Part shown: piece after piece, positions 28,366 to 38,261 of the stretch
Numbering within the stretch: the stretch's first letter is position 1
Layout: each line of letters begins with the position of its first letter
Source: Maribacter sedimenticola
Lineage (GTDB): Bacteria; Bacteroidota; Bacteroidia; Flavobacteriales; Flavobacteriaceae
Assembly (NCBI RefSeq): GCF_900188415.1
Contig: NZ_FZNV01000003.1
Coordinates: 62,001-126,000 of the forward strand
Direction: 5' to 3'
Length of the DNA stretch: 64,000 nt
Translations under genes and position numbers: made by a program
The notes under the pieces: model-generated
What the model was told of the DNA's origin: nothing
Seen by the model: only the letters and a program-made list of their open reading frames with translations
Databases searched by the model: none

Positions 28366-29085
28366 GTGAAATTAATGCACATGAGTGCTTTTGAGCCCAA
28401 CATCAGTATTATTATCCCCGTTTTGAACGAAGCGGACTATATAGCCAAAGTACTCCTGTGCATAAAACAGAATGCCTGCGCTAACCACATCAAGGAAATT
28501 TTGGTCGTTGATGGTGGTAGTACAGATGCTACCCCTTCAATAGCCAAGGCCCATGGTGCCAAATTGCTCTATGGCAAAAAAGGACGGGCGGCACAAATGA
28601 ACCTTGGTGCAAAAGAAGCAAGCGGCGCAATATTATACTTTCTCCATGTAGACTCGTTGCCCCCTAAAGATTTTGACCGCTCCATTGCAAATGCGGTTAA
28701 AGAAGGTAAAATGGCAGGCTGTTTTCAAATGCGTTTTAACAGCAACAGCAGGTTTTTAAAATTTTTTGCTTGGTGTACCCAAATCAACCATCAAATTTGT
28801 CGCGGAGGCGACCAATCATTGTTCGTGGACAAAAATCTTTTTTTTGACTGCAAAGGATTTAATGAACAGTACACAATCTATGAGGACAATGAATTTATAC
28901 AACGTTTGTACAAGCGTGTACCTTTTACCATTCTACCTTCTACGGTAACGACCTCTGCCCGCAGATATGAAGAAAAAGGAATGATAAGCCTACAATGGCA
29001 TTTTGGTGTCATACACCTTAAATACTATTTAGGAGCACGACCCAATGAACTGTATGCATATTATCAAAAATATATTGCGGTATAA
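28366..29085 (+). CDS. TIGR04283-type family 2 glycosyltransferase
   Basis: 239 aa GT2 enzyme. N-terminal ISIIIPVLNEADYI, nucleotide-sugar motif VVDGGSTDAT, GRAAQMNLGA, and a DxD-like FLHVDSLPP. This is the pattern of the family labelled arsenosugar biosynthesis glycosyltransferase. The first start in frame is GTG at 28366; ATG at 28375 or 28381 is equally good. It follows the PNP gene by 29 bp. Confidence 0.85.
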   Translation: MKLMHMSAFEPNISIIIPVLNEADYIAKVLLCIKQNACANHIKEILVVDGGSTDATPSIAKAHGAKLLYGKKGRAAQMNLGAKEASGAILYFLHVDSLPPKDFDRSIANAVKEGKMAGCFQMRFNSNSRFLKFFAWCTQINHQICRGGDQSLFVDKNLFFDCKGFNEQYTIYEDNEFIQRLYKRVPFTILPSTVTTSARRYEEKGMISLQWHFGVIHLKYYLGARPNELYAYYQKYIAV

Positions 29086-29090
29086 ACGAT

Positions 29091-30116
29091 TTATTTATCC
29101 TCGTAGTCCAATAATATGCCTTCACTGATCCATTTTGCCAAAGCTTGGCGATTATCCGGATCTAAAATGCGCACCTGATCCTTGGCATTTCTAATATTTC
29201 CAATTTCAATAAAGGTCATGGCGGGGTGTGTTTTTTTTACCAAGTACAACGAAGTCCTGTCCTCAAAAGTACCTGCGTAGGTTCTATTGGGCTGAAATTT
29301 CTTATACTTGGCCTCAAAAGTTTTATGGATACTTTCCGCCAATTTTTTGCCATTTTTACTTTTTTCGTGGTGATAAAAGAATACATCTATATTCTGACCT
29401 TCACTTCTACTATCTACATGGGTAACGATTAAACGCTGGTATTTACCCTTGTTATCCTTATATAAATCGTTCACGATCTGTACCCGTTGCTTTAACCGCG
29501 CCACTTGGTTTAAAGGTATTTCCTTATCCGGATAGGCTACCTCATCATGATCAATCTCCAATATGCGATCATCACGTATACCATCATTTCCATCCTGTAT
29601 AATAATATAGACCGTTGCCCCGTGCGCCATTAATTCCCTTGCCAAGCGTAGGGTAATATCATAGGCATATTCATCCTCGGCAATAGCTTTCCCCGCATAG
29701 GTCCCCATTGCCCCGGGATCGGGGCCCCCATGACCGGATACCAAATAGTAGATAGTTCCTTTTAACCGTTTGCTTTTTGCTATTACATTTTTATGTTTCT
29801 CCCCAAACAGGTCATATTTAGAACTTTCCAGTTTTTTTATATCCGTGGACTGTTTCTGTATAGAGTCTACAATGGCTACGGTATCCAAAACCGTTCTGGG
29901 CATAACATACGTTCGCCCTGCTACCAAATGTACGCTATCCTTTAAGCGCTCACTATTTATATAGATAAATTCATCCATAACCTCGTACGGGTCAACTCCC
30001 TGTTTGCGCAACAGCGAAAGAATGCCGTCACCAGGTTCTGCCGTTACGGTATTCAATGAATCCTGCGCCACAACAAATTGCACCGCACATATGCATACAA
30101 CCATATATTTTACCAT
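29091..30116 (-). CDS. N-acetylmuramoyl-L-alanine amidase (Amidase_3), secreted
   Basis: Cleaves the amide bond between muramic acid and the stem peptide. I choose the start at 30116 (MVKYMVVCICAVQFVVAQ), which gives a signal peptide and avoids a 30-codon overlap with the upstream gene. A LysM-like segment (GDGILSLLRKQGVDPYEV) precedes the catalytic domain with zinc ligands in VSGHGGPDPGAMG, VTHVDSRSEGQ and the catalytic Glu in FIEIGNIRN. About 341 aa. It is convergent with the glycosyltransferase gene and downstream of the GH113-like gene. Confidence 0.87.
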   Translation of the reverse strand: MVKYMVVCICAVQFVVAQDSLNTVTAEPGDGILSLLRKQGVDPYEVMDEFIYINSERLKDSVHLVAGRTYVMPRTVLDTVAIVDSIQKQSTDIKKLESSKYDLFGEKHKNVIAKSKRLKGTIYYLVSGHGGPDPGAMGTYAGKAIAEDEYAYDITLRLARELMAHGATVYIIIQDGNDGIRDDRILEIDHDEVAYPDKEIPLNQVARLKQRVQIVNDLYKDNKGKYQRLIVTHVDSRSEGQNIDVFFYHHEKSKNGKKLAESIHKTFEAKYKKFQPNRTYAGTFEDRTSLYLVKKTHPAMTFIEIGNIRNAKDQVRILDPDNRQALAKWISEGILLDYEDK

Positions 30117-30174
30117 AACATATGGAAAACCAAGGTTATGCCATACATGTTCTACCCGTTCATGATCTACCTTA

Positions 30175-31185
30175 CTAATACTCACTATACTTTCTATAAT
30201 TTTCACTTACTACTTTTAACGAGGGTTTGTTTTGTGGGGTAAACCTGTTATCATTCTCACCACCTGCATTTTTATGGTCGGTGAACCATTTCCATACATA
30301 ACCGCCCGCAAACCATTTTTCGTTCCAAAATTCGGCATATATGGCCTTCTTACAGTTTACTTGTGATACCATATTCGGTTTTTCTTCCGTATGGTCTACC
30401 AACCACGGCTTTTTTGCGGTATAGTCCATACTTCTATACCCATATTCCGTAAACAGTATAGGCTTTTGCTTTTCAGTACTTAGCGTGGCCATTTTACTTT
30501 TCCAAGGCTGCCAACCAGCTATAAGCTCATTAACCGTAGGTGTTTTTGCTTCCGATAACGGAAAATAGGCATCTACCCCAATATAATCTAACTGTTCCCA
30601 AAAAGGTACACGCTCAAATTCATCCCAATTTGCCGCATAGGTAAGCTTACCTTTATAAATTTCCCTAATTTCAGCAATAAGCATGTTCCAAAATTCTGGC
30701 CGCGCCTGTACAAATTGTTCCAATTCCGTACCAATACACAAGATATCTACCTTACGCTCTGCCGCTAAACGGGCATAGGTCATCATAAAATGACGATATG
30801 ATTCCTCTAACTGTTGCCAGTGTTGCTCATTGTCCATCTTCAGCTTTCCCGTGAATATTCCCTTGGATATCCATATTTGCGGCTTCATCATAACAGACAC
30901 CCCATTTTCATGCAACATATGAATGTATTGCGCTGCACCCTTCTTAGTTTCACCAAACCACTGACGATCTGTATTAAACGTGATCTGTGGATTATTTACC
31001 TCCCTTATAAAACCAAAAGGCATTACGGCGGCGCTGTTGGCATAGATATTTAAGATTTCATCTACTTGACCCTGCACCACGGCTTGCCTGGAGGCCACAA
31101 AACTTACCCCATTTATTTTTCCGTTGCCCTGTCCAATGCATGCTAGTTGCATACTGCACAGAAATAGAAGTGCCAATTTTTTCAT
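30175..31185 (-). CDS. GH113-like TIM-barrel glycoside hydrolase, lipoprotein
   Basis: 336 aa, lipobox Cys in MQLACIGQG. The barrel shows NGVSFVAS at the first strand, a putative acid/base Glu in CIGTELEQF and a putative nucleophile Glu in ILFTEYGYRS, with GVDAYFPLSE and FWNEKWFAGGYVWKW near the end. This matches the TIM-barrel family that includes GH113 mannan-active enzymes; the substrate is unproven. It lies upstream of the amidase on the same strand. Confidence 0.78.
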   Translation of the reverse strand: MKKLALLFLCSMQLACIGQGNGKINGVSFVASRQAVVQGQVDEILNIYANSAAVMPFGFIREVNNPQITFNTDRQWFGETKKGAAQYIHMLHENGVSVMMKPQIWISKGIFTGKLKMDNEQHWQQLEESYRHFMMTYARLAAERKVDILCIGTELEQFVQARPEFWNMLIAEIREIYKGKLTYAANWDEFERVPFWEQLDYIGVDAYFPLSEAKTPTVNELIAGWQPWKSKMATLSTEKQKPILFTEYGYRSMDYTAKKPWLVDHTEEKPNMVSQVNCKKAIYAEFWNEKWFAGGYVWKWFTDHKNAGGENDNRFTPQNKPSLKVVSENYRKYSEY

Positions 31186-31308
31186 TTCCCCAATCTTAGG
31201 TTCAAAATTATACTATTTACGGCATGTTCCCAATAGCAGATATACCCAACAATTTGTTAAGAAATGAACTAAAGGTAAACGGTAACAAGTAATGTATTGC
31301 GTATGTAG

Positions 31309-32016
31309 CTATTTCACATTTAAGCGCCAATCATACGGATAGTAATCCAAAAGAATATCCTTGGAAAACTTAGTAGTTCTATACCTATTGATAAATGCTA
31401 ATATACCACCGGCCCTATCAAAATCTACCTTATACCAATCAAACAATTGAGAAACAAAGACCTTATCACCCTTATTCCTAATGAACATAGGGTCGTTCAA
31501 TGCTTTGGCTGTTTGTTGATGAAGCTGTTGGTTCAACCTGTTTGGCATGTAGGCCTCCCCAATAATTGGCGGACACCCTAGGCCCGCACAGACCAATACA
31601 AAATGAAAACGGGGTTCATTTGGAAACCTTGCTCTAAGTAACTCATTTTCTATGGCGTTCAACGTTATATACCTCCCCCCCACATTATACCTCAGCTTAT
31701 CAAAAAAACCGTCCACGTCCAAAGGGGACCGTAGGGGATAATTATCCACAACACCCTTAATTACCAACAGATTATAGGTGTTTATCCAAAAGGCCTGATA
31801 CACATTAGGATCTTGAAGATCAATGGCCGCTTTTTCCGCCAATTTCAGCACGCTATTCAATGCCAAAGGTTGTTTGACAATGGAGGCATAATCTACCCTT
31901 CCGTTCTCTACATGGGTTTTCAAAAATGTATCCGCAGCACTAAAAAACTCGGTATTCTGGGCCTTTCCACCATTTATCCCAAAGAAAAAAACCAAAATTA
32001 CCCAAGAGTATTTCAT
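31309..32016 (-). CDS. DUF547 protein, secreted
   Basis: About 235 aa from the start at 32016, which gives the signal peptide MKYSWVILVFFFGINGGKAQ; an upstream Met at 32052 adds twelve residues without signal character. The DUF547 core shows AFWINTYNLLVIKGVVDNYP and FVLVCAGLGCPPI. The function of DUF547 is unknown. It is divergent from the FAD oxidoreductase; the 218-bp gap holds no clear gene. Confidence 0.85.
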   Translation of the reverse strand: MKYSWVILVFFFGINGGKAQNTEFFSAADTFLKTHVENGRVDYASIVKQPLALNSVLKLAEKAAIDLQDPNVYQAFWINTYNLLVIKGVVDNYPLRSPLDVDGFFDKLRYNVGGRYITLNAIENELLRARFPNEPRFHFVLVCAGLGCPPIIGEAYMPNRLNQQLHQQTAKALNDPMFIRNKGDKVFVSQLFDWYKVDFDRAGGILAFINRYRTTKFSKDILLDYYPYDWRLNVK

Positions 32017-32234
32017 ACCAATTAAATATTCGCTGTAACCCTTTTGTCGCAACTTAACATAGAAACCAACACATTACTATTCTTGCAAGGGTGCGTTTAC
32101 CTATCTACGCAATTAATGTTACCTTGGTTTTAATTGCACCGGTAGCCTTAGATTAATTCTAAATAACCCGGTTTCAATATACGCCTGTAAAGCATCTGAC
32201 TTTTCTTGCGACTAACTTTTAAATTTACTGCCAT

Positions 32235-33581
32235 ATGGAGCATATCATCATTATTGGAAATGGAATATCTGGTGTTACCTTGGCCAGGCATGTACGTAAG
32301 CTTTCCGATAAAAAAATTACCATCATTTCTGCAGAGTCCGACTATTTTTTTTCCCGTACCGCATTAATGTATGTATATATGGGCCATATGAAATTTAAGC
32401 ATACCCAACCTTATGAAGATTGGTTTTGGAAGAAGAACCGTATTGAACTGGTGAAGGGCTATGTGGAAAAAGTAGATCCGGCATCCAAAATAATTCACTT
32501 GGCCAATAACACTACCCTATCCTATGACAAACTGGTGATCGCCACGGGTTCAAAACCAAACAGATTTGGATGGCCGGGACAAGATTTACCGGGGGTACAA
32601 GGCCTCTATTCCAAACAAGATTTGGAAACACTTGAAAAAAACGCCCCCAATAATACGGTATGCCAACGGGCGGTAATTGTCGGCGGCGGACTAATAGGAA
32701 TAGAAATGGCAGAAATGTTACGTTCCCGAAAAATTCCCGTTACCTTTTTGGTCCGCGAAAAAAGCTTCTGGAACGGGGTATTGCCAAAAGGGGAATCTGC
32801 AATGATCAACCAACATATTTTAGCACACCATATTGATTTACGGCTAGACACTAATTTAAAGGAGATTATCCCAGATGAACAAGGAAGGGTCAAGGCAGTG
32901 ACTACAGACAAAGGAGAAACCATAACATGTAACGTTGTTGGACTCACCGCCGGGGTCACCCCCAATATAGATTTCCTGAAAGGTAGCGGTATAACATTGG
33001 GCAAAGGCGTTAAAGTCAATCGTTTTTTGGAGACCAGTGTGCCAGATGTTTATGCCATTGGCGATTGTGCAGAACAGCATGAGGCCATTGACCAAAGAAG
33101 ACCTGTAGAGGCTGTGTGGTACACCGGTAGAATGATGGGGGAAACCCTTGCCCAAACCCTTTGCGGAAAGCGTCGAGCGTACAACCCCGGACATTGGTTC
33201 AATTCCGCAAAATTCTTGGATATTGAATATCAAACCTATGGATGGGTGTTCAGTGAGCGGAACAAAGAGGACCATGAGCAGCATTTTCATTGGAGACATC
33301 CCAAGGAAAATATCTGCATTACCATTGCCTACCATAAGGAAACCAATAGGTTTTTAGGGATTAATACGTTTGGTATTCGTATGAGGCACGAAATTTTTGA
33401 CAGATGGCTAAACCAAAACAAGGAGGTTGACCATGTCTTGACCTATTTGAAAGATGCTAATTTTGACCCAGAGTTCTATACCCAATATGAAGATGCCATT
33501 GTTGCGAAATACAATGCGGAACACCAAAAAAACATTGACCCCAAGAAAAAGAGTTGGAAACATATTTTTAGCAAGGCTTAA
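32235..33581 (+). CDS. FAD/NAD(P)-dependent pyridine nucleotide-disulfide-type oxidoreductase
   Basis: 448 aa. FAD motif IIIIGNGISGVTLA at the N-terminus, NAD motif IVGGGLIGIEMAEML (about 150-164), and the second FAD motif VYAIGDCAEQ (about 275-284). The layout matches rubredoxin reductase/nitrite reductase large subunit-like reductases rather than glutathione-type ones, as no CxxxxC redox disulfide is seen. A C-terminal extension of about 130 residues is present. A membrane polyferredoxin gene follows after 10 bp, so electron transfer from NAD(P)H into that protein is likely. Confidence 0.88.
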   Translation: MEHIIIIGNGISGVTLARHVRKLSDKKITIISAESDYFFSRTALMYVYMGHMKFKHTQPYEDWFWKKNRIELVKGYVEKVDPASKIIHLANNTTLSYDKLVIATGSKPNRFGWPGQDLPGVQGLYSKQDLETLEKNAPNNTVCQRAVIVGGGLIGIEMAEMLRSRKIPVTFLVREKSFWNGVLPKGESAMINQHILAHHIDLRLDTNLKEIIPDEQGRVKAVTTDKGETITCNVVGLTAGVTPNIDFLKGSGITLGKGVKVNRFLETSVPDVYAIGDCAEQHEAIDQRRPVEAVWYTGRMMGETLAQTLCGKRRAYNPGHWFNSAKFLDIEYQTYGWVFSERNKEDHEQHFHWRHPKENICITIAYHKETNRFLGINTFGIRMRHEIFDRWLNQNKEVDHVLTYLKDANFDPEFYTQYEDAIVAKYNAEHQKNIDPKKKSWKHIFSKA

Positions 33582-33591
33582 TCAATAAAGA

Positions 33592-35172
33592 ATGAAAACA
33601 CTACAACATATAGGAATCACTTTATTTTTAATAGGCCTAGGTATTTTTACCGTACTACCGTTCGTAGGTACGTTCAAGGTGGACCAAACCATTTTGGACC
33701 AAGTAATTGCCGATAGTTCCATAAAAAGCGATTTGCTTATCAATGATTTACAGACGCAAGTGGCCGGCAATGAGTTTAATGGGGTACACCACCTATCCGG
33801 CATTGTGGTTACCTCCTTGGAAAACGCAAATGCCACACATAGAAAAAATAAGGAGTATAAGAAAATTGTTTACGTAAAGGGCAGGGACCTGGCGGCTACC
33901 ATCGCCAAAAAATCAGGTTCGGGATTTATTGCCGGGAATAAAGGTCTAATGTGGTTTTTAACCTTTGGACTGGGTATTATAGGCGCATTGCTTTTTATTG
34001 TTCCCCAAGTGGTCCTGTTAGGTCCCAAAGGCATTAAGAACGATGGTATCTATCATCAAAGTTCTACCAATAGGGGCTGGATCGCATGGCTGGTATTCCT
34101 GTTTTTGGTCTCTTTCTATCTTGTCCTTTATTTTAGACCTGAGTATGCCACCAATTGGACGTATTTGGTAGACCCCATCAGTGAATCTTTAAGTGGAAAC
34201 CCTGCCGGACATTGGTTTGTATATGGGTTTATGTATTGCGTTGTCATGACCGTTATGGCCGTGCGCATGTATATTAAATACCGGCATAACGTATACCAAA
34301 CAGTGCGCACCACCTCTGTGCTGTTCTTCCAAATTGTCTTTGCCTTTTTGATTCCTGAAATTATGGTGCGCCTGCAAATGCCCTACTATGATTTTAAAAA
34401 TGCTTTTCCGTTGGATTATGATTTCTTTTTCCAGTGGAACCTGAAATCGTTATTGAACAGTGGCGGCATTGGTATTTTTATCCTTTTCTGGGGCATTATC
34501 CTCACTTTGGTCATTGTGCCCGTAATGGTCTATTTTTTTGGAAAAAGATGGTATTGTTCCTGGGTTTGCGGGTGTGGCGGTTTGGCCGAAACCCTTGGGG
34601 ACCCTTATAGGCAACACTCCGATAAGTCTTTGTTTGCCTGGAAGGTAGAACGATGGTTGATCCATGGGGTTTTACTTTTTGCATTGGTAATGACCGGTAT
34701 GACGCTGTACAGTTTTTTTAGCGAAACGGGCACAGTACTGGGTATTAAGACCCAAAGCGTACAAAATGTTTACAGTTTGGCCATAGGTTCTATTTTTGCC
34801 GGTGTCATAGGTACGGGGTTCTACCCCATTTTTGGAAATAGGGTGTGGTGCCGTTTTGGTTGCCCTCTGGCTGCCTATCTTGGTTTTGTACAACGTTTTA
34901 AATCTCGCTTTAGAATTACCACCAATGGCGGACAGTGCATTTCATGCGGCAACTGTTCCACTTACTGTGAGCAAGGTATTGATGTGCGGGCCTATGCCCA
35001 AAAAGGTGAGAACATAGTGCGGTCCAGTTGTGTGGGCTGTGGTATTTGCTCCGCGGTCTGCCCACGTGGCGTACTAAAATTGGAAAACGGGCCAGAAGAA
35101 GGGCGCATTAACCCCACCGAAGTACTGCTGGGCAATGATGTTGACCTGATGGAATTGGTAAACAAAAAATAA
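33592..35172 (+). CDS. Membrane polyferredoxin (NosR/NapH/CcoG-like)
   Basis: 526 aa integral membrane protein with about six helices, a Fer4_5-like loop RWYCSWVCGCGG (about 320-331), a second FGCPLAAY loop, and two C-terminal [4Fe-4S] motifs, CISCGNCSTYC and CVGCGICSAVC. Such proteins pass electrons across or along the membrane to periplasmic reductases. It is paired with the preceding FAD oxidoreductase (10-bp gap). The terminal acceptor is not in the window. Confidence 0.85.
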   Translation: MKTLQHIGITLFLIGLGIFTVLPFVGTFKVDQTILDQVIADSSIKSDLLINDLQTQVAGNEFNGVHHLSGIVVTSLENANATHRKNKEYKKIVYVKGRDLAATIAKKSGSGFIAGNKGLMWFLTFGLGIIGALLFIVPQVVLLGPKGIKNDGIYHQSSTNRGWIAWLVFLFLVSFYLVLYFRPEYATNWTYLVDPISESLSGNPAGHWFVYGFMYCVVMTVMAVRMYIKYRHNVYQTVRTTSVLFFQIVFAFLIPEIMVRLQMPYYDFKNAFPLDYDFFFQWNLKSLLNSGGIGIFILFWGIILTLVIVPVMVYFFGKRWYCSWVCGCGGLAETLGDPYRQHSDKSLFAWKVERWLIHGVLLFALVMTGMTLYSFFSETGTVLGIKTQSVQNVYSLAIGSIFAGVIGTGFYPIFGNRVWCRFGCPLAAYLGFVQRFKSRFRITTNGGQCISCGNCSTYCEQGIDVRAYAQKGENIVRSSCVGCGICSAVCPRGVLKLENGPEEGRINPTEVLLGNDVDLMELVNKK

Positions 35173-35209
35173 CCTAAAGCCTAATTCACTAAATAACCAG
35201 ATATTAATT

Positions 35210-37657
35210 GTGCGGAACCATTCATTTGCCTTAAGGACCCCTAGCATTCATGTAATCATCCTAAGCTGTTTACTGCTCCTCCCCATGGCGGGTTTGGCAC
35301 AAGAGGAACTCAATTACCCGGTGGTGCGCTACGGGCCTGAAACGTTCACTGCCAGTTGGGTGAGCCATCCGGACATAGCGGGTGGTGAGGACCGGGCCGT
35401 TATGTTCAGAAACACATTTATAGTAAAGGACAGTACCCAAGACCTGATCATCAACATAAGTGCGGACAATCATTACTTTTTATATGTTAACGGTAGGTTC
35501 ATTACCCATGGACCACAATTGAGCGATATTCAACATTATAAATATGAAACCCTAAACCTAAAGGACTTTATACGGAACGGCAGCAATGTACTGGCCCTTA
35601 AAGTGGTGAACTTTGGCAAAAGACGCTTTTTAGGTATGCAATCTATCTTTACGAGCGTTATGGTGAACGGCGTTACGGAAAATGCAAAATCGCTTAACAC
35701 CACTGGGGCGGGAGATTCATGGCGCTGCTTATTGGATAATAGTTATACCGCCAACGAAGTGGTATGGAGGGGCACAGGCGAAAAGGCCATAGTTGGCGGA
35801 TTCTATGCTAATAACCCCACCGATATAGTCGATTTTAATGCCTATCCTACAGGGTGGGAAATGCCCGGATATGACGATGCCGAATGGCAACGCACGGAAT
35901 TTTTTGAAAATGCCAGTAGCATGGGCGGCTCCATCGCCTATCTGTTGGAGCCCAGAAATCTGCCCTTATTGTCCTGGGATACCGAGGCCATGGGCTCTAT
36001 TGTTAGATCAACAGAAATTGGTACCACCAATTTTCCCGTAAGTGGTACGTTGACCATTGAACCACATTCAACATCTACCCTATTAATAGACCAGAAATAT
36101 GTTACCAACGGTTTTCCAGAGTTGGTGTTCAGTAAAGGCAGGCGGGCATCTATCCGTATTAACTATGCCGAAAACCTTTTTGGCCCAAACCAGGAAAAAG
36201 GAGACCGCAACGATATTGAGGGCAAAACACTTTTAGGCTACTACGACCTTATCACATCCAACGGAAAAGAACAACAAAAATTCATTCCCAATTGGATGCG
36301 TACCTACAGGTTCATTGAACTTGAAATTACCACCAAGGAAGAAGCCCTTACCCTGAACAGCTTCATTAACCACAGATCGCGAACTACACTGCCATCCTAC
36401 GCGCAATTTATATCTGACAATGAACTTTACAACGAAATTTTTGAGATCTGTAAACGTACCGTGGATATCTGCACACAAGATTATTTTTTGAGCGATGCCT
36501 ACTATGAAACCATGCAATACGTAGGCGATACCAAAATACACGCCCTAATCTGGGAGGCCATGAGCGGTAATGCGGACCATACCAGGAACGCCATTAGGCA
36601 ATTTCATCATTCTAGGGATGCGGACGGAAATATTCTGGGGGCCTACCCCCTACGGTCCACCTTTATCTACCCCACCTATTCCTTGGTCTGGATAAGTATG
36701 ATCGCGGATCATTACAAAACAACCGGTGACAAGAATTTTATACACACCTATAAAGACGGTATTGTCCACACCCTTGCCGGTTTTGAAAGGAACATGAACC
36801 CAAAGCACCTGGTAAAAAAGACTCCTTACCGCTATTTTATAGACTGGTATACGGGGCCCAACAATGGCAGTGGTACGGCCACGAACAATGACGGGGAAAA
36901 TTCTGCCGTGGTAAGCTTGCACTATGTTCATGCCCTACAGCTTGCAGCACAATTGTTCAGCAAAATTGGGGATACCCAAACCGCTACAACCTATACCCAA
37001 AGAGCCACTACCATTAAAAAAGCGGTTTACGACCTGTGCTACGATACGGAAAGAAAGCTTTTTGCGGAACGGCCGGACAAAACCGTTTATGACCAACACA
37101 CCAATATCATGGCCATCCTTACCGATGCCATTGCCCCAGATAAACAGCAAGCATTACTTGTACGAATCCTGAACGACAAAGACCTATTACAGGCTACCTA
37201 TTACTACCGGTTTTACCTGTTCAAAGCCATTGAAAAGATTAATGCACCAGAACTGTTTCACCTTGCACAACGTCCTTGGGAACAAATGGTCTACGATCAT
37301 ATGACCACAACCTTGGAACGTTTTGAAAGTGCCGAAAAACCTACGCGGTCAGAGGTACACCCCTGGAGTGCGTCTCCGGCATACTTTTATTTCAATTATT
37401 TGGCGGGTATTAAATCCGTAAAAAATAATTTTGAAGAAGTGCGTATTGCCCCTGTTTTTGGGATACTTAACACTATAGACGGACTTTTACCAACGCCAAA
37501 AGGGGCCATTGCATTTAGTTTGAGCAAAAAAGACAGCCAACTCACAGCACAAATAACCTTGCCAAAAAACATAACCGGCAACCTTATTTGGCAAGGCACC
37601 GTTATTGATTTAAAGCACGGGGCACATACGTATACCTTAAAACCAAAAAACCAATAA
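35210..37657 (+). CDS. GH78-like alpha-L-rhamnosidase, secreted
   Basis: 815 aa with signal peptide (VIILSCLLLLPMAGLAQ), starting at GTG. Order: N-terminal beta-sandwich/carbohydrate-binding regions (about 40-370), then an (alpha/alpha)6 barrel with the acidic region YYETMQYVGDTK, GAYPLRSTFIYPTYSLVW, WYTGPNNGSGT and a C-terminal beta-sandwich. The motif order resembles the CPxxxQ(R)DE...GD region of GH78, but several positions differ, so the sugar released is uncertain. It follows the FAD/polyferredoxin pair by 37 bp. Confidence 0.82.
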   Translation: MRNHSFALRTPSIHVIILSCLLLLPMAGLAQEELNYPVVRYGPETFTASWVSHPDIAGGEDRAVMFRNTFIVKDSTQDLIINISADNHYFLYVNGRFITHGPQLSDIQHYKYETLNLKDFIRNGSNVLALKVVNFGKRRFLGMQSIFTSVMVNGVTENAKSLNTTGAGDSWRCLLDNSYTANEVVWRGTGEKAIVGGFYANNPTDIVDFNAYPTGWEMPGYDDAEWQRTEFFENASSMGGSIAYLLEPRNLPLLSWDTEAMGSIVRSTEIGTTNFPVSGTLTIEPHSTSTLLIDQKYVTNGFPELVFSKGRRASIRINYAENLFGPNQEKGDRNDIEGKTLLGYYDLITSNGKEQQKFIPNWMRTYRFIELEITTKEEALTLNSFINHRSRTTLPSYAQFISDNELYNEIFEICKRTVDICTQDYFLSDAYYETMQYVGDTKIHALIWEAMSGNADHTRNAIRQFHHSRDADGNILGAYPLRSTFIYPTYSLVWISMIADHYKTTGDKNFIHTYKDGIVHTLAGFERNMNPKHLVKKTPYRYFIDWYTGPNNGSGTATNNDGENSAVVSLHYVHALQLAAQLFSKIGDTQTATTYTQRATTIKKAVYDLCYDTERKLFAERPDKTVYDQHTNIMAILTDAIAPDKQQALLVRILNDKDLLQATYYYRFYLFKAIEKINAPELFHLAQRPWEQMVYDHMTTTLERFESAEKPTRSEVHPWSASPAYFYFNYLAGIKSVKNNFEEVRIAPVFGILNTIDGLLPTPKGAIAFSLSKKDSQLTAQITLPKNITGNLIWQGTVIDLKHGAHTYTLKPKNQ

Positions 37658-37730
37658 TGCGCCCCTATAGCCCTATCTGTTTTAACGGTTTGCTTGTACT
37701 GTCAATATTTTTTAACCGATCTTTGGCATT

Positions 37731-38261
37731 ATGTCCAAAAGGAAAAAGCACATGGTTATGCACTTGAAAACATATATGCCCATTGTTATACTTCTTGCGG
37801 TTTGCAGCTTGCTAACCATTGCCTTTACCAAAGGAGAGGACAAGCGTTATGAACGCACCTATTATGAGGATGGCACTTTGGCCAGTGAAGGCTGGAAACG
37901 ATATAATGTAAAGACCGATTATTGGATATTTTACCATCCCAACGGAAAAATCTCCATGAAAGGATTTTATGCGTACGGTAAAAAGGAACAGTATTGGTAC
38001 TATTATGACGAGCACCGTGTTAGAAGCAAGGAAGGCCGTTACCACAACGACCAACAGGAAGGATGGTGGCTGTACTATGATAAAAAAGGGAGGGTAGCCC
38101 ATAAGTGCCAACTTTCGCAAGGGTTAAAAAATGGCTACTGCCTTAAGTATGAAGATGCCAAAATGATATCCGCGGAACAATACAATATGGGCAACAAAAT
38201 TAGGGAATGGCAAAGTTTTGATGCCTTTACCGACACCAACAGTTTATCCAATATAGAATAA
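37731..38261 (+). CDS. MORN-like repeat protein, membrane-anchored
   Basis: 176 aa with an N-terminal anchor (MPIVILLAVCSLLTIAF, after a basic start) and about five MORN-like repeats: YYEDGTLASEGWKRY, YHPNGKISMKGFYAYG, YYDEHRVRSKEGRYH, YYDKKGRVAHKCQLS, and LKYEDAKMISAEQYN. These resemble the YwqK group, often called antitoxin without evidence. Its start overlap with the next gene (TAATG) couples it to the GT2 gene, so it may modulate that enzyme. Confidence 0.78.
   Translation: MSKRKKHMVMHLKTYMPIVILLAVCSLLTIAFTKGEDKRYERTYYEDGTLASEGWKRYNVKTDYWIFYHPNGKISMKGFYAYGKKEQYWYYYDEHRVRSKEGRYHNDQQEGWWLYYDKKGRVAHKCQLSQGLKNGYCLKYEDAKMISAEQYNMGNKIREWQSFDAFTDTNSLSNIE

Noticed and set aside
32053..32234. Possible RNA element in the gap before the FAD oxidoreductase
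   Set aside because: Only weak short inverted repeats; no recognisable riboswitch or tRNA features.
32606..33335. Long open frames opposite the FAD oxidoreductase gene
   Set aside because: No family similarity, and strong conserved motifs on the + strand explain the region.
37731..38261. MORN-repeat protein as antitoxin
   Set aside because: The YwqK antitoxin label is a database habit; no toxin gene is adjacent, and it is coupled to a glycosyltransferase.
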